Source of the DNA: Hirschia sp.
GTDB lineage: Bacteria; Pseudomonadota; Alphaproteobacteria; Caulobacterales; Hyphomonadaceae
Direction of reading: 5' to 3'
Length of the DNA stretch: 64,000 bases
Assembly (NCBI GenBank): GCA_002709235.1
Contig: PAQI01000016.1
Span: 55,868-119,867, forward strand
A program made the translations under genes and the position numbers. The notes below the pieces were generated by a model. That model made no database searches, was not told where the DNA came from, and was given only the letters and a program-made list of their open reading frames with translations. This document shows, in pieces, positions 53,030-63,668 of this stretch. How positions within the stretch are numbered: position 1 is the stretch's first letter; each line of letters starts with the position of its first letter.

Positions 53030-53899
53030 GTGTCCGAAAATACTCGCCTTGATCAGAATTTTGTACGCAGCGCCATGGAGGCTGATCTCCTTGATGCCAC
53101 CCATGAGCTCGACCTTGCCCGCCGCTGGCGTGACGAGCAGGACGAGAAGGCGCTGCATGAGCTGACTTCAGCCTATATGCGGCTGGTCATATCGGTCGCC
53201 AAGCGCTTCAAGACCTATGGACTACCATTTCCAGACCTCATCCAGGAAGGGAATGTCGGGCTGATGCAGGCCGCCGCACGTTTTGATCCTGAACGCGGCT
53301 TCAGATTTTCCACCTATGCGACGTGGTGGATCCGCTCATCGATACAGGATTATGTGTTGCGAAACTGGTCCATCGTACGCGCAGGAGCCACTGTCGCGCA
53401 CAAATCACTGTTCTTCTCGCTCAAACGCCTGCGCGCCCGTATCCAGGACTTTGACGAGACACTCAGCCCCGAAGCGCGCAGCTGGATCGCCACACAACTC
53501 AAAGTGCGAGAGATTGATGTCGACCACATGAATGCCCGCCTGTCGGGCTCTGACAGGTCTCTGAATGCTCCCCTTAAACAGCAAGGCGACATGCAATGGC
53601 AGGACCTACTGCCAGCTGAAAGCGCAACACCTGAAGAAGAGGTCATGGAACGCCGTGATGCTGGCACACGATCGGCCCTCCTCATGTCTGCACTGGATGT
53701 GCTCACATCACGCGAGCGACATGTGATCACAGCCCGCCAGCTTGGTGAGAACAAGGAAACGCTTGAATCCATCGGTAACCAACTGGGTGTTTCCAAGGAA
53801 AGGATCAGACAGATCGAAAACGCGGCCCTGCTCAAACTGCGTGCTGAAATAGAACGGCTGACAGGCGGAGACATGGACGCCTATGGCATGGTCCCCTGA
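53030..53899 (+). CDS. RNA polymerase sigma-32 family factor, RpoH-type
   Basis: The protein (about 289 residues) has sigma region 2 (LHELTSAYMRLVISVAKRF, LPFPDLIQEGNVGLMQAAAR, FSTYATWWIRSSIQDYVLRN) and region 4 (LTSRERHVITARQLGENKET, LESIGNQLGVSKERIRQIE). The RpoH-box area reads HKSLFFSLKRLRA, diverged from the classic QRKLFFNLR. It is the second RpoH-like type that follows carD in many alphaproteobacteria (RpoH2), tied to heat and oxidative stress. GTG 53030 is chosen; TTG 52970 is in frame. Confidence 0.9.
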   Translation: MSENTRLDQNFVRSAMEADLLDATHELDLARRWRDEQDEKALHELTSAYMRLVISVAKRFKTYGLPFPDLIQEGNVGLMQAAARFDPERGFRFSTYATWWIRSSIQDYVLRNWSIVRAGATVAHKSLFFSLKRLRARIQDFDETLSPEARSWIATQLKVREIDVDHMNARLSGSDRSLNAPLKQQGDMQWQDLLPAESATPEEEVMERRDAGTRSALLMSALDVLTSRERHVITARQLGENKETLESIGNQLGVSKERIRQIENAALLKLRAEIERLTGGDMDAYGMVP

Positions 53900-53903
53900 G
53901 CGA

Positions 53904-54698
53904 TTACAGCTCCAGCGCTTCAAACTGCGCCCAGTGGTCCGGCCTGATATCCATATGCCCATCCAGCTCCGAAGCATATCCGCGCAATCGAACATGATCT
54001 CCGGGTGCAAGCGGTATGCGGTCTGGTGCGCGGGCCAACCCATAACCAAGCCTCACCGCCAACCCGCCGCTCGCCGTACCTGCAACACGCGACTGGCCAT
54101 CGGCAATCTCTGCAATCTCGTCTATGCGGCCTTCCACAATGCAGAACCCTCGCCTCGTCTGCGACAGATCATCAGGTGTTCGCACGTTATATCCCTGATG
54201 CGTCCACAATCCCCTGTTCAGCTGCCTGGCTTCGCTTTCAAGCGGATAGAGTGCACGCGCCCTGGCACAATTGTCCGAATAGCTGCGCACACGCGCGCCC
54301 CCCTGATGCACCATATAGCCATTGAGCCAGATGTCCTTTCCGGTCTCATCCTCCACCAGGACATGCGCCAGCGCCCTGTCATATCGATCGCGAGACAATC
54401 CGCCATAATACAATCTGGCGACCCGACCCAGAGCGATATATTCCAGCATCTCGAAGGACTGTTCGCCAAATGGGTCCTGCGGCCTATCATTCCAGGCCAG
54501 ACGCGGAGCCTCTATTTCCGCCAGACGCACACTAAGGCCACTATCAAGCGTCAGAGCATCCCCATCCCGGATCTTGACCACGCGCCCGCTTTCACCCGCA
54601 ACCAGCCCATCCGTCCGTTGAGACGAACCGCATCCCAACACCACCGCAAAACTGCTGAAAAGCACCGCTCGTCGACTGAACTTACTGCAATCGACCAT
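53904..54698 (-). CDS. thermonuclease (SNase)-fold lipoprotein
   Basis: The protein (about 264 residues) has a lipoprotein-type signal (RAVLFSSFAVVLGC) and a staphylococcal-nuclease-like domain: VVKIRDGDALTLDSG with the calcium Asp, SVRLAEIEAP with the Arg35 equivalent, and SRDRYDRALAHVLV with the Arg87 equivalent. The position of catalytic Glu43 is Arg (EAPRL), so nuclease activity is doubtful. A C-terminal OB-like extension (DHVRLRGYASELDGHMDIRP) follows. ATG 54698 keeps the signal intact. It converges on the sigma gene. Confidence 0.84.
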   Translation of the reverse strand: MVDCSKFSRRAVLFSSFAVVLGCGSSQRTDGLVAGESGRVVKIRDGDALTLDSGLSVRLAEIEAPRLAWNDRPQDPFGEQSFEMLEYIALGRVARLYYGGLSRDRYDRALAHVLVEDETGKDIWLNGYMVHQGGARVRSYSDNCARARALYPLESEARQLNRGLWTHQGYNVRTPDDLSQTRRGFCIVEGRIDEIAEIADGQSRVAGTASGGLAVRLGYGLARAPDRIPLAPGDHVRLRGYASELDGHMDIRPDHWAQFEALEL

Positions 54699-54881
54699 GT
54701 GTAAGACTCGATTCACACCCATATTAGACAGATGATGCAACAAGACGGAACGACTCGCCATCACTCAGCAACATTCTGGCAATGCTGTTGCAGGACAATG
54801 GCAAATGGACATGCCCCGAACGCTTTGACAATGAAAAGACACGTTTAGAGTTTGACGCACGATTTATCCAAATCGATCAGC

Positions 54882-56633
54882 ATGCGCGCGACCTGGCTCG
54901 TTGCAGCAGCGCTGATATCACCCGCTGCATTGGCGCAGACAGTTTCTCTGGAAAACACCGGAGAACCACTGCCCGAAGCTGTGCGTGAACGTATCAATAG
55001 CCTGCTGGCTGAAGAAGATACTGCAGATACCCGCTTTGAAGCCAGGCGTCAGGCACGTCGTGCAGCAGACATCGTGCTCAAGGTTCTCAATTCGGAAGGA
55101 TATTTCGACGCGGATGCCGAAATCTCTGTCGAGCTCGAGCCAAAGATTACACCAAAGGTGATCCTCAACGCTGGGGAGCTTTTTCGCTTTAGTGACGTCT
55201 CAGTGCTGCTGGAATCGAAAAACGGTACAATACGCGACGATGTGAATGTGGACCTCGTTCCCCGTATGGGCAAAGGCGACCCGGCACGCGCAGATCAGAT
55301 CATCAGCGAAGAACGCCGCATGTTCAGCCAGTTGCGGGATGCAGGTTATCCTGAAGCTCGCATCCTTGATCGGGCCCTGATCGGTGACCGCGAGAACACC
55401 AGTATTGATCTGACCTATCGCTACCAGCCCGGAGCACTGGTCTGCATGGGTGATATCACCCTGAAGAACAAAGGCGTCACACGCCCAGTCATGATCAATC
55501 GACTGTCCGAAATCGAACCCGGCCAGGCCTATGATGCCGACAAGCTGGCGACACTGGAACGCAGGCTGGTTCAGACCCGCATGTTCGATCTGGCCAATGT
55601 CGAGCTGGCAACCAGCAGTGAGGACCGCGGTGAAAGTGGATGTCAGATCCGCGAGATCATCATCGATCTTGACGATGCACCGCGCCAATCGGTCGGGCTT
55701 GGTGCAAGTTATTCCACATCCGAAGGCATGGGTTTCCAGGGCGACTGGCAACGCCGCAACTTTACCGGACGTCTCGACACTCTGCGTACTTCGCTATTGG
55801 TCGCCGAACTCGAACGCGAATTCGAGCTGGCCTGGGAACAACCGGTTTTTGGCGGATATGGCCGCACATTGACGTTCGCGCTCACCGCGACGGATGAGGA
55901 AACAGATGCCTATGACCGCAGCGCCCTCGGCATTTCTGCGGATTATGATTATCGCTGGACAGATCGACTGACCCTCTCGACCGGCGCGAGCCTTGAACAT
56001 TCCCGAGAGGATGACGGTGAGACCGAGCGCGATATCAATCTCATCTCCGGTCTGCTCGGCGGGACATGGGACGGGACCGACTCGGCCCTGGATCCGACAC
56101 AGGGGTTCCGGGTCTATCTGCAGGGCGAGCCATCCTATGCCATTGGCGATACGGAAGGCGCATTCATCCGAACAACTTCCGAAGTGCGTGGATATACCGG
56201 CATCAATTCGGACCGCTTCGTGCTGGCAGGTCGTTTCAAGATGGGTTCGGTCTATGGTGCAGAGCAGGCAGAGCTTCCCGTCGACAGGCGTTTCTTTGCG
56301 GGTGGCGGCGGCTCGGTACGCGGATATGGCTATCAGGCTTTGGGACCGGAAGATGATGAGGGCGACCCGATTGGCGGGCGCAGCCTGATCGAGACAAGCA
56401 TTGAAGGCCGCTGGCGCATTCGCGACAAATATGGCGCTGTCCTGTTTGTTGATGCCGGTGAAGCAACCAAGCAAGAGTTACCCAGGTTTTCCGATCTGCG
56501 CGCAGGCGTAGGCGTGGGATTTCGATATTTCACCCAGTTCGGCCCCCTGCGCCTGGATATCGCAACCCCGCTGGACAAGCGTGAGGATGACGATCCTGTG
56601 CAGGTCTATATCTCTATCGGGCAGGCATTCTGA
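54882..56633 (+). CDS. tamA: TamA-like outer-membrane Omp85 protein
   Basis: TamA is the Omp85 half of the translocation and assembly module. The protein (about 583 residues) has a signal peptide (ATWLVAAALISPAALAQ), POTRA-like repeats (about 30-270, for example SEGYFDADAEISVELEP and RMFSQLRDAGYPEARI), and a 16-strand barrel with the Omp85 lid motif FAGGGGSVRGYGYQ and a closing strand ending IGQAF. ATG 54882 gives the clean signal peptide; TTG 54852 is in frame. Its stop overlaps the tamB start (TGATG). Confidence 0.92.
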   Translation: MRATWLVAAALISPAALAQTVSLENTGEPLPEAVRERINSLLAEEDTADTRFEARRQARRAADIVLKVLNSEGYFDADAEISVELEPKITPKVILNAGELFRFSDVSVLLESKNGTIRDDVNVDLVPRMGKGDPARADQIISEERRMFSQLRDAGYPEARILDRALIGDRENTSIDLTYRYQPGALVCMGDITLKNKGVTRPVMINRLSEIEPGQAYDADKLATLERRLVQTRMFDLANVELATSSEDRGESGCQIREIIIDLDDAPRQSVGLGASYSTSEGMGFQGDWQRRNFTGRLDTLRTSLLVAELEREFELAWEQPVFGGYGRTLTFALTATDEETDAYDRSALGISADYDYRWTDRLTLSTGASLEHSREDDGETERDINLISGLLGGTWDGTDSALDPTQGFRVYLQGEPSYAIGDTEGAFIRTTSEVRGYTGINSDRFVLAGRFKMGSVYGAEQAELPVDRRFFAGGGGSVRGYGYQALGPEDDEGDPIGGRSLIETSIEGRWRIRDKYGAVLFVDAGEATKQELPRFSDLRAGVGVGFRYFTQFGPLRLDIATPLDKREDDDPVQVYISIGQAF

Positions 56634-59600
56634 TGAGCAATGCACCCGAAACTCCGCAGCAAATGAGACGAGGCCGCTTTGCCGTCAAATGGCCCAGAGG
56701 CTGGCTCCGTATCGGGCTGATCGTTATCGGTGTCCTGCTGGCACTGATATTCATTGCACGTCTGCTGATCGGTGCAGCTCCCGGTCGGGCCATGCTTGAA
56801 CGTATCGTTGAAGGTCAGTCCTTCAACGGCCAGTCAATCGCCATGGAAAATCTCGAAGGCGACATTCTAGACGATGCACGCATTGGTGAAATTCGTATCT
56901 CTGATGCTGAAGGCGACTGGCTGATCATCGAGGATGCAAGGCTGGACTGGTCGTTCCTGTCACTATTGCGAAAACAGGTGATCATCACCGAACTCGCAGC
57001 ATCGAAAATTCACATGCTGCGCGATCCACTGATTGAACCCTCCGAACCAAAACCAGACAAGAAAAGCAGTGGCGGCAGTTTCATCAAACACTTCGAACTG
57101 ACGAAACTCTCTCTGCCTGACATACAGATCGACGAAACCGAGCAACGCCCATACATGGCTCTGCAACTTGCCGGAGCCGCTGAGGCAGGCAATGATGGTG
57201 GGCGGTTGGTGCTGGACCTCAACAGCAAGGATATGTCGGCCAGCGACAGCGCCGAAATTGATATCCGCTGGACCCAGGCTTTCATTCTCACCGGCCAGGC
57301 CGATGTGAATGCGCCACAGGGCGGGATCGTCCAGACGCTTTTGCCGATCAAGCCAGATGGCGACATCACCCTGCATTTTGAAGGCGAAGGTGATGCCGAC
57401 AAGTGGACGGCTGCTGGCCAGCTCAGCGATGCCGGTCGCGAAGCCTTGCGCTTCTGGGGCGATGCCGCTTCCAATCAGATCGAAGCACATATCGAGATTG
57501 TTCCGGCAGCATCCTCCCTGCTGACAAACATCGGCGACAGGCTCGGCGAGATGGTGCGCGCCGATGTCACAATGAATATCGCACAGCTGGATCAGTCCGA
57601 TGTGTCGCTTGACCTGCGATCAGACCATCTGAGCGCCCGCATTTACGGGCCGGTGGATATTGAAGACAGAGCTTTGGCTGGCACTCTGGCGGTAATTGCA
57701 CGCACGCGTGACCTTTCGACGCTTTCAGGCGTTCCGGACCTGACTGCGCAGATGCTGTCTGTGAGCGGAGAACTGACACAGGACAAACAGGATTTTCGAT
57801 TTGCAGGCGATGTATCGGCAGATAAGCTGGCTTATGGCGACACGGTAACCTTTGGTGCATTGTTGAGCCGCGTCGATGCACGATATGGGGATAACAAGCT
57901 TGCCACTCTGATCGACCTTGATGCGTCATCTCCTACCTTTTCGACCCCCCAGCTGAATGCACTGGTTGGGGATCGCCTCACTCTATTGGGCGATTTCTCA
58001 ATGGATGTCAGCGACCAGTCCATCAAGATCAGCCAGTTGGATGCACGCGGACATACTGTACGCCTGACGGCTACCGGAGACCTGTCACCAGAAGAGCCGT
58101 TCAATCTGAAGGGGGATCTCGCACTAAAAGACCTCTCACGAGTAACAGATCAGGTTACGGGTAGCGCAACGCTGGATTGGCGCGTGCAAAGACGCAGTGC
58201 AGATGCTCCTATTGCCGCCAATGTCAAAGGCCGGACAAAAGCCCTCAAGGCTCTTGATCCCACACTCAGGGATTTGCTGGGTGAACGTCTTGATTTTGAC
58301 GCCACGGCGAGCATCGCCCCCGATGGCAGCGCAAATTGGAATATGGCGGCATCGTCTGCCGGGATCTCGGTGAAAAGCGTTGGCGATTACAGCGACAAGG
58401 GCGTGGACGCAAATATCGATGCCAAACTGGACGCGATTTCAGTGTCAGGTGTGTCCGCAAGTTCTCTCGCCCTCCGTGCCTCCGCCAAGGGCCCCGTGGA
58501 CGCTGTCAGGATCAATGCCAGATCCTCCCTGGAATCCGTTGAAACGGGCTCTGTGACGCTGAGTGATCTTGCTCTCGCCTTCGATGGCCGCCGCACCGAT
58601 ACAGGAATGGCCGGTGATCTGGCGCTGGATGGCGCAGCCAATGGCGAACCGATCAGCCTGCGCTCATTGGTCGACACCTCAAACGGTGTGGGTCTTGAAA
58701 CGATCACCGCCAGCTGGGCCGACCTCAAGCTGACCGGCGATGTCTCCAAGCCGCCGGGTGAGGACGTAACTGCCGAGTTCGCGCTGAGCGGTCCCATCCC
58801 GCTCGAAGACATGACCGGGGATCTGGATATCACCGGCACGCTTGTCGGTGAGCGCATTGATGTCGCTGGACGCATTGATGAGTTGTCAACCGATACCATC
58901 GCGCTGGATGACGCCCGGTTTACCATCGCCGGTGTTCCTGCCGACCTTAAAATCACGGCAAACGCAAAGGGCACGCAAGCCTCAGGACTACGCAGGGTTC
59001 CACTGGCGCTGGCGCTGAATGCAGATGTGAAACAGGAGGAAACGGCACGCATCATCACGGCAAGCCTGGATGGTAGTTATGATCGCGAGCCTGTACGCAC
59101 TCTCTCCCCTCTCACCTTGCAACTGACCGATACCGGGCTGGAAGCAGAAACCCGGCTGGATATTCTCAATGGTGAGATCGCCCTTACCGTGGAGCGTAAC
59201 AGTGAAACCTCTGGCCTTACAGCCCAACTCCAGGCCACCGGCATTGATATTCAGCGCGCTGCCGCATTGGCCGGGCGCAACGATGTAAAGGGAAATGCAG
59301 CCATCAATGCAGAATGGCGCGGACAGGCTGATCAGGGCGAAGGAACGGTCACGATCAAGCTGGATGGGTTGGAGCGCGTCACCGAAGGCTCGCCGGTCAT
59401 GCAGATCGCCATCAATGCCGCTACGCGTGACAATCAATGGGCACTCGACCTGAATCTTACCGGCGAGGATGATCTGTCGATCACCGGAAATGCCACCGTG
59501 CCGCTTCGAGTCGCCAATGGTCTTCCCCAGTTTGACGCCGAACAGGATGCCATTGCCTATGCCATTGACGGCAAAGGGCATCTTGGACCGTTATGGACGC

Positions 59601-60835
59601 TGGTCGGTATTGAAACCGTGGAACTGGATGGCGATTTCGAACTGGTCGCCCGCGATGATGCCATCATATCGGCCATGCGCCCCACAGGCCGATTGACCTT
59701 CGAGAATGGTGAATTCGAACATGCCGGCATAGGCGTAGGACTGCGCGACATCTCATTGGCAGCCGATTTCAACAGCCAGGCACTGACTCTGGATAGTGTA
59801 ACCGCTCGCGGTGTCGATGGCGGTAGCATTTCCGGGCGTGGCTCCATGAATCTCGACCAGATCGGTGCATCATCCCTGTATCTCGATTTCAAGGATTTCG
59901 TGGCGATCAAGCGCAATGGCCAGGAATTGCAACTGGCTGGCCGGGCGAAGATGGAGAAAACGGAAAAAGGTGCAGCAATCACAGGTGAACTGACCGCTGA
60001 GCGTGCCCTGCTCGATATCACCACCCTGACTGCCGGCACCCAGATCCCGACCGTCAACGTGACCTTCCCGGACAAAGAAGAGAAACAGGCCACACCAGAA
60101 GAGGAAGCGCCGCCAGAACGCACCTTCCCCGTCACCATCGACCTCAAGCTGAAAGCCCCCAACAAGGCCTATATCCAGGGCATGGGTCTGGATGTCGAAA
60201 TGTCTGCGGATATCGCAGTGCGTGGCCGCATGTCGGATCTGGCACTGATCGGACAGGCCAATGTTGTACGTGGAGGCTTTGAACTGGCCGGACAGCGTTT
60301 CGACTTCGACAAGGGTTCAGTCAATTTCAAGGGAAAACCGAAAAACGCCTTGCTGGATTTTGAGGCCACGCGGTCTTCTGATGGGGTAACGTCATATCTG
60401 CGCATTGGCGGCACGGTCACCAACCCTGAACTGATCCTCAGCTCAAGCCCATCCCTGCCCGAAGATGAGATCCTGGCGCGTCTGTTGTTTGGACGTTCAG
60501 CTGCGGAACTGTCCGCACTGGAAGCAGCTCAATTGGCAGCTGCCCTCGCCACGATGACGGGCGGCGGTGGTGGCCTGAACCCCTTGGGTGAAATCCGCAA
60601 TGCAGTCGGGCTGGACCGCTTGACTGTCTCATCCAATGCCGAGGGCAATGCCAGCGTCGGTGCCGGGCGCTATCTGGCTGATGATGTCTATCTGGAATTT
60701 CGCACCAGCCCCGGCAGTGTCGCAGATATCGCCGTGGAATGGACCCCGCGTGACAATATCGAGATCGGCACTGAATTCCAGCAGGACGGCGACGCCCGCG
60801 TCACGGTGCAATGGAAGAAGGATTATGGGGAATAG
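56633..60835 (+). CDS. tamB: TamB-like inner-membrane-anchored assembly protein
   Basis: The 1400-residue protein has one N-terminal membrane helix (RIGLIVIGVLLALIFIARLL), a very long beta-rich periplasmic body of repeated AsmA/DUF490-like strands (the bridge-type hydrophobic groove), and the C-terminal TamB domain with GGFELAGQRFDFDKGSVNFK, SYLRIGGTVTNPELILSSSP, EDEILARLLFGRSAAELSAL and a terminal strand. TamB spans the periplasm, working with TamA and in lipid transport between membranes. It is translationally coupled to tamA. Confidence 0.95.
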   Translation: MSNAPETPQQMRRGRFAVKWPRGWLRIGLIVIGVLLALIFIARLLIGAAPGRAMLERIVEGQSFNGQSIAMENLEGDILDDARIGEIRISDAEGDWLIIEDARLDWSFLSLLRKQVIITELAASKIHMLRDPLIEPSEPKPDKKSSGGSFIKHFELTKLSLPDIQIDETEQRPYMALQLAGAAEAGNDGGRLVLDLNSKDMSASDSAEIDIRWTQAFILTGQADVNAPQGGIVQTLLPIKPDGDITLHFEGEGDADKWTAAGQLSDAGREALRFWGDAASNQIEAHIEIVPAASSLLTNIGDRLGEMVRADVTMNIAQLDQSDVSLDLRSDHLSARIYGPVDIEDRALAGTLAVIARTRDLSTLSGVPDLTAQMLSVSGELTQDKQDFRFAGDVSADKLAYGDTVTFGALLSRVDARYGDNKLATLIDLDASSPTFSTPQLNALVGDRLTLLGDFSMDVSDQSIKISQLDARGHTVRLTATGDLSPEEPFNLKGDLALKDLSRVTDQVTGSATLDWRVQRRSADAPIAANVKGRTKALKALDPTLRDLLGERLDFDATASIAPDGSANWNMAASSAGISVKSVGDYSDKGVDANIDAKLDAISVSGVSASSLALRASAKGPVDAVRINARSSLESVETGSVTLSDLALAFDGRRTDTGMAGDLALDGAANGEPISLRSLVDTSNGVGLETITASWADLKLTGDVSKPPGEDVTAEFALSGPIPLEDMTGDLDITGTLVGERIDVAGRIDELSTDTIALDDARFTIAGVPADLKITANAKGTQASGLRRVPLALALNADVKQEETARIITASLDGSYDREPVRTLSPLTLQLTDTGLEAETRLDILNGEIALTVERNSETSGLTAQLQATGIDIQRAAALAGRNDVKGNAAINAEWRGQADQGEGTVTIKLDGLERVTEGSPVMQIAINAATRDNQWALDLNLTGEDDLSITGNATVPLRVANGLPQFDAEQDAIAYAIDGKGHLGPLWTLVGIETVELDGDFELVARDDAIISAMRPTGRLTFENGEFEHAGIGVGLRDISLAADFNSQALTLDSVTARGVDGGSISGRGSMNLDQIGASSLYLDFKDFVAIKRNGQELQLAGRAKMEKTEKGAAITGELTAERALLDITTLTAGTQIPTVNVTFPDKEEKQATPEEEAPPERTFPVTIDLKLKAPNKAYIQGMGLDVEMSADIAVRGRMSDLALIGQANVVRGGFELAGQRFDFDKGSVNFKGKPKNALLDFEATRSSDGVTSYLRIGGTVTNPELILSSSPSLPEDEILARLLFGRSAAELSALEAAQLAAALATMTGGGGGLNPLGEIRNAVGLDRLTVSSNAEGNASVGAGRYLADDVYLEFRTSPGSVADIAVEWTPRDNIEIGTEFQQDGDARVTVQWKKDYGE

Positions 60836-60871
60836 CGAGTAAGCATCCCTTCCCCGCACGACATTCCACAC

Positions 60872-60912
60872 AAAAAAGCGCGCTCTTCCTAAAATGCAAG
60901 AGCACGCTTTTT
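60872..60912. terminator. bidirectional terminator between tamB and dps
   Basis: AAAAAGCGCGCTCTT (ending 60887) and AAGAGCACGCTTTTT (from 60898) pair over about 15 positions with one mismatch around a 10-base loop. A and T flanks allow it to stop both tamB (plus) and dps (minus) transcripts. Confidence 0.88.
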
Positions 60913-60929
60913 GCGTTGTAACGGAAACC

Positions 60930-61388
60930 TTATTTCAAATGAGCGCGCATCATCCATGCGGATTTTTCGAGCACGGCAACGCGCTGTGTCATCAGATCGG
61001 CGGTGGCGTCATCGCCCTTGTCAGCGGCCAGTTGCAGCGCCTTGCGCGCAGTGCGGATAACGGTCTCGCTGTCAGACACCAGATTGGACATCATCTGAAG
61101 CGCTTCCGGGACGTCATTATCGGCCTTGATCGTTGCGCCACTATAGATGGCCGCCCCCGATGGTGCGAAAAAGCCCAGTGAACGGATCCGCTCGGCAATC
61201 TCGTCAAGCGAGTTCCAGAGATCTGTATATTGCGTCATGAAAAGAGCGTGAAAGGTCGAAAATTGCGGGCCTTCTACATTCCAGTGATAACCGTGTGTCT
61301 TGATATAAAGCGCATAGGTCTCGGTGAGCACGTCCGAGAGTGCGTCTGCGATTTCCTTGCGGTCAGGTTCGGGAATTCCAATGTCCAT
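60930..61388 (-). CDS. dps: Dps family DNA-protection/ferritin-like protein
   Basis: Dps dodecamers oxidise and store iron and shield DNA from peroxide. The 152-residue four-helix protein has the family stretch LYIKTHGYHWNVEGPQFSTF, with His35 and His47 as expected inter-subunit ferroxidase ligands, and DEIAERIRSLG with the acidic partners. The acidic residue normally four after the second His is Met51 here, which may weaken the site. AAGGAG precedes the ATG, and a perfect iron-control-type palindrome overlaps the predicted promoter. Confidence 0.95.
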   Translation of the reverse strand: MDIGIPEPDRKEIADALSDVLTETYALYIKTHGYHWNVEGPQFSTFHALFMTQYTDLWNSLDEIAERIRSLGFFAPSGAAIYSGATIKADNDVPEALQMMSNLVSDSETVIRTARKALQLAADKGDDATADLMTQRVAVLEKSAWMMRAHLK

Positions 61389-61403
61389 GTTATATGCTCC
61401 TTG

Positions 61404-61445
61404 TTTAGAAGGTTTCTAAATTGGGTAATGAATGCCGGATTTCAA
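61404..61445 (-). promoter_or_regulatory. dps promoter with an iron-control-element (Irr-type) palindrome
   Basis: TTTAGAA (61404-61410), GGT, TTCTAAA (61414-61420) form a perfect 7-3-7 palindrome matching the ICE pattern bound by Irr in alphaproteobacteria. On the minus strand, TTGAAA (61445-61440) and AATTTA (61422-61417) with 17-base spacing form a sigma-70-like promoter whose -10 box lies in the palindrome. This geometry implies repression. Confidence 0.75.
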
Positions 61446-61523
61446 TAGACTAGCACAAAATGTCGCGCCCGCCTCGAACAAACGAAGCGGGCGCATTGTG
61501 GTTCCAAGGACTGAAATCGTCGG

Positions 61524-63062
<1,539 letters not shown>

Positions 63063-63335
63063 ATGGCACAGACCATTCAGACCACACCGCGAGACCTGGC
63101 CGCCATGAAAGGCGACCAAATGCTCAAGCCGGTAGTCTTCAGGCCAAACGCAGAAGCGCCCATCGCGCATGCCCGGCCCTTCTCCCTATTTTCCAGTCAC
63201 CCCAATTCAGGAATGCTCAGCTTTGCCGACCGGCTCGCTGGCTTCCTGAAGCGTCCCGCAGCCTTATTGACAGCCCCAAACCGGGTTGCGGGACGCACTG
63301 CTTCACAGGATCTCTCCCTTCCGGGTGAGAACTGA
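63063..63335 (+). CDS. hypothetical protein, 90 residues
   Basis: I do not recognise this protein. It is basic and soluble, starts MAQTIQTTPRDLAAMKGDQM, and has a Pro/Phe-rich middle (RPFSLFSSHPN) and a helical segment FADRLAGFLKRPAALL. AAGGGG about eight bases upstream of the ATG and ordinary codon use favour a real gene. It stands between two hairpin-rich spacers. Confidence 0.5.
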   Translation: MAQTIQTTPRDLAAMKGDQMLKPVVFRPNAEAPIAHARPFSLFSSHPNSGMLSFADRLAGFLKRPAALLTAPNRVAGRTASQDLSLPGEN

Positions 63336-63668
63336 TCGTCTGGTGTGACGAGCCGCGCGGAAGGCCCTCTCTCTTCATCTGCGCGGTCAACAGGCTGTTT
63401 TGTGTGTGTAAGCCTGATCGTCCCGGAAAGCGGCGTTCGCGGCGGGCCTGATCGAATGCGGCATGAGTGCGGATTGACGTGCTGTCGCATCCATCAGGAG
63501 CAACCGTCCGGGGACGGGACGCCGCAACTGCCTGCCTGTCATCCGGAGGGGACGCCAGATGACAGGCAGGTTCCCCTTTGAAGTGCATCTGCTGGCCCAG
63601 TTCTCGCATTACACGAGTATGAGAGCTTGAGACGCGCCAGATTGGTGCATCGAATGGAAAGGGCCGTC
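63336..63668. other. gene-poor spacer with a long hairpin
   Basis: These 333 bases hold no convincing frame on either strand. CCTGCCTGTCAT (63531-63542) and ATGACAGGCAGG (63559-63570) form a perfect 12-bp stem with a 16-base loop, followed by TTCCCCTTT on the plus strand. The loop carries GGAGGGG, so the opposite strand displays a CCCCTCC anti-ribosome-site sequence. It may be a terminator or the end of a small RNA. Confidence 0.5.

Noticed and set aside
63336-63668. Possible tmRNA, tRNA or other classic structured RNA gene
   Set aside because: No cloverleaf, TPsiC-like GGTTCGAATC, or tmRNA tag-coding sequence could be found; only simple hairpins are visible.
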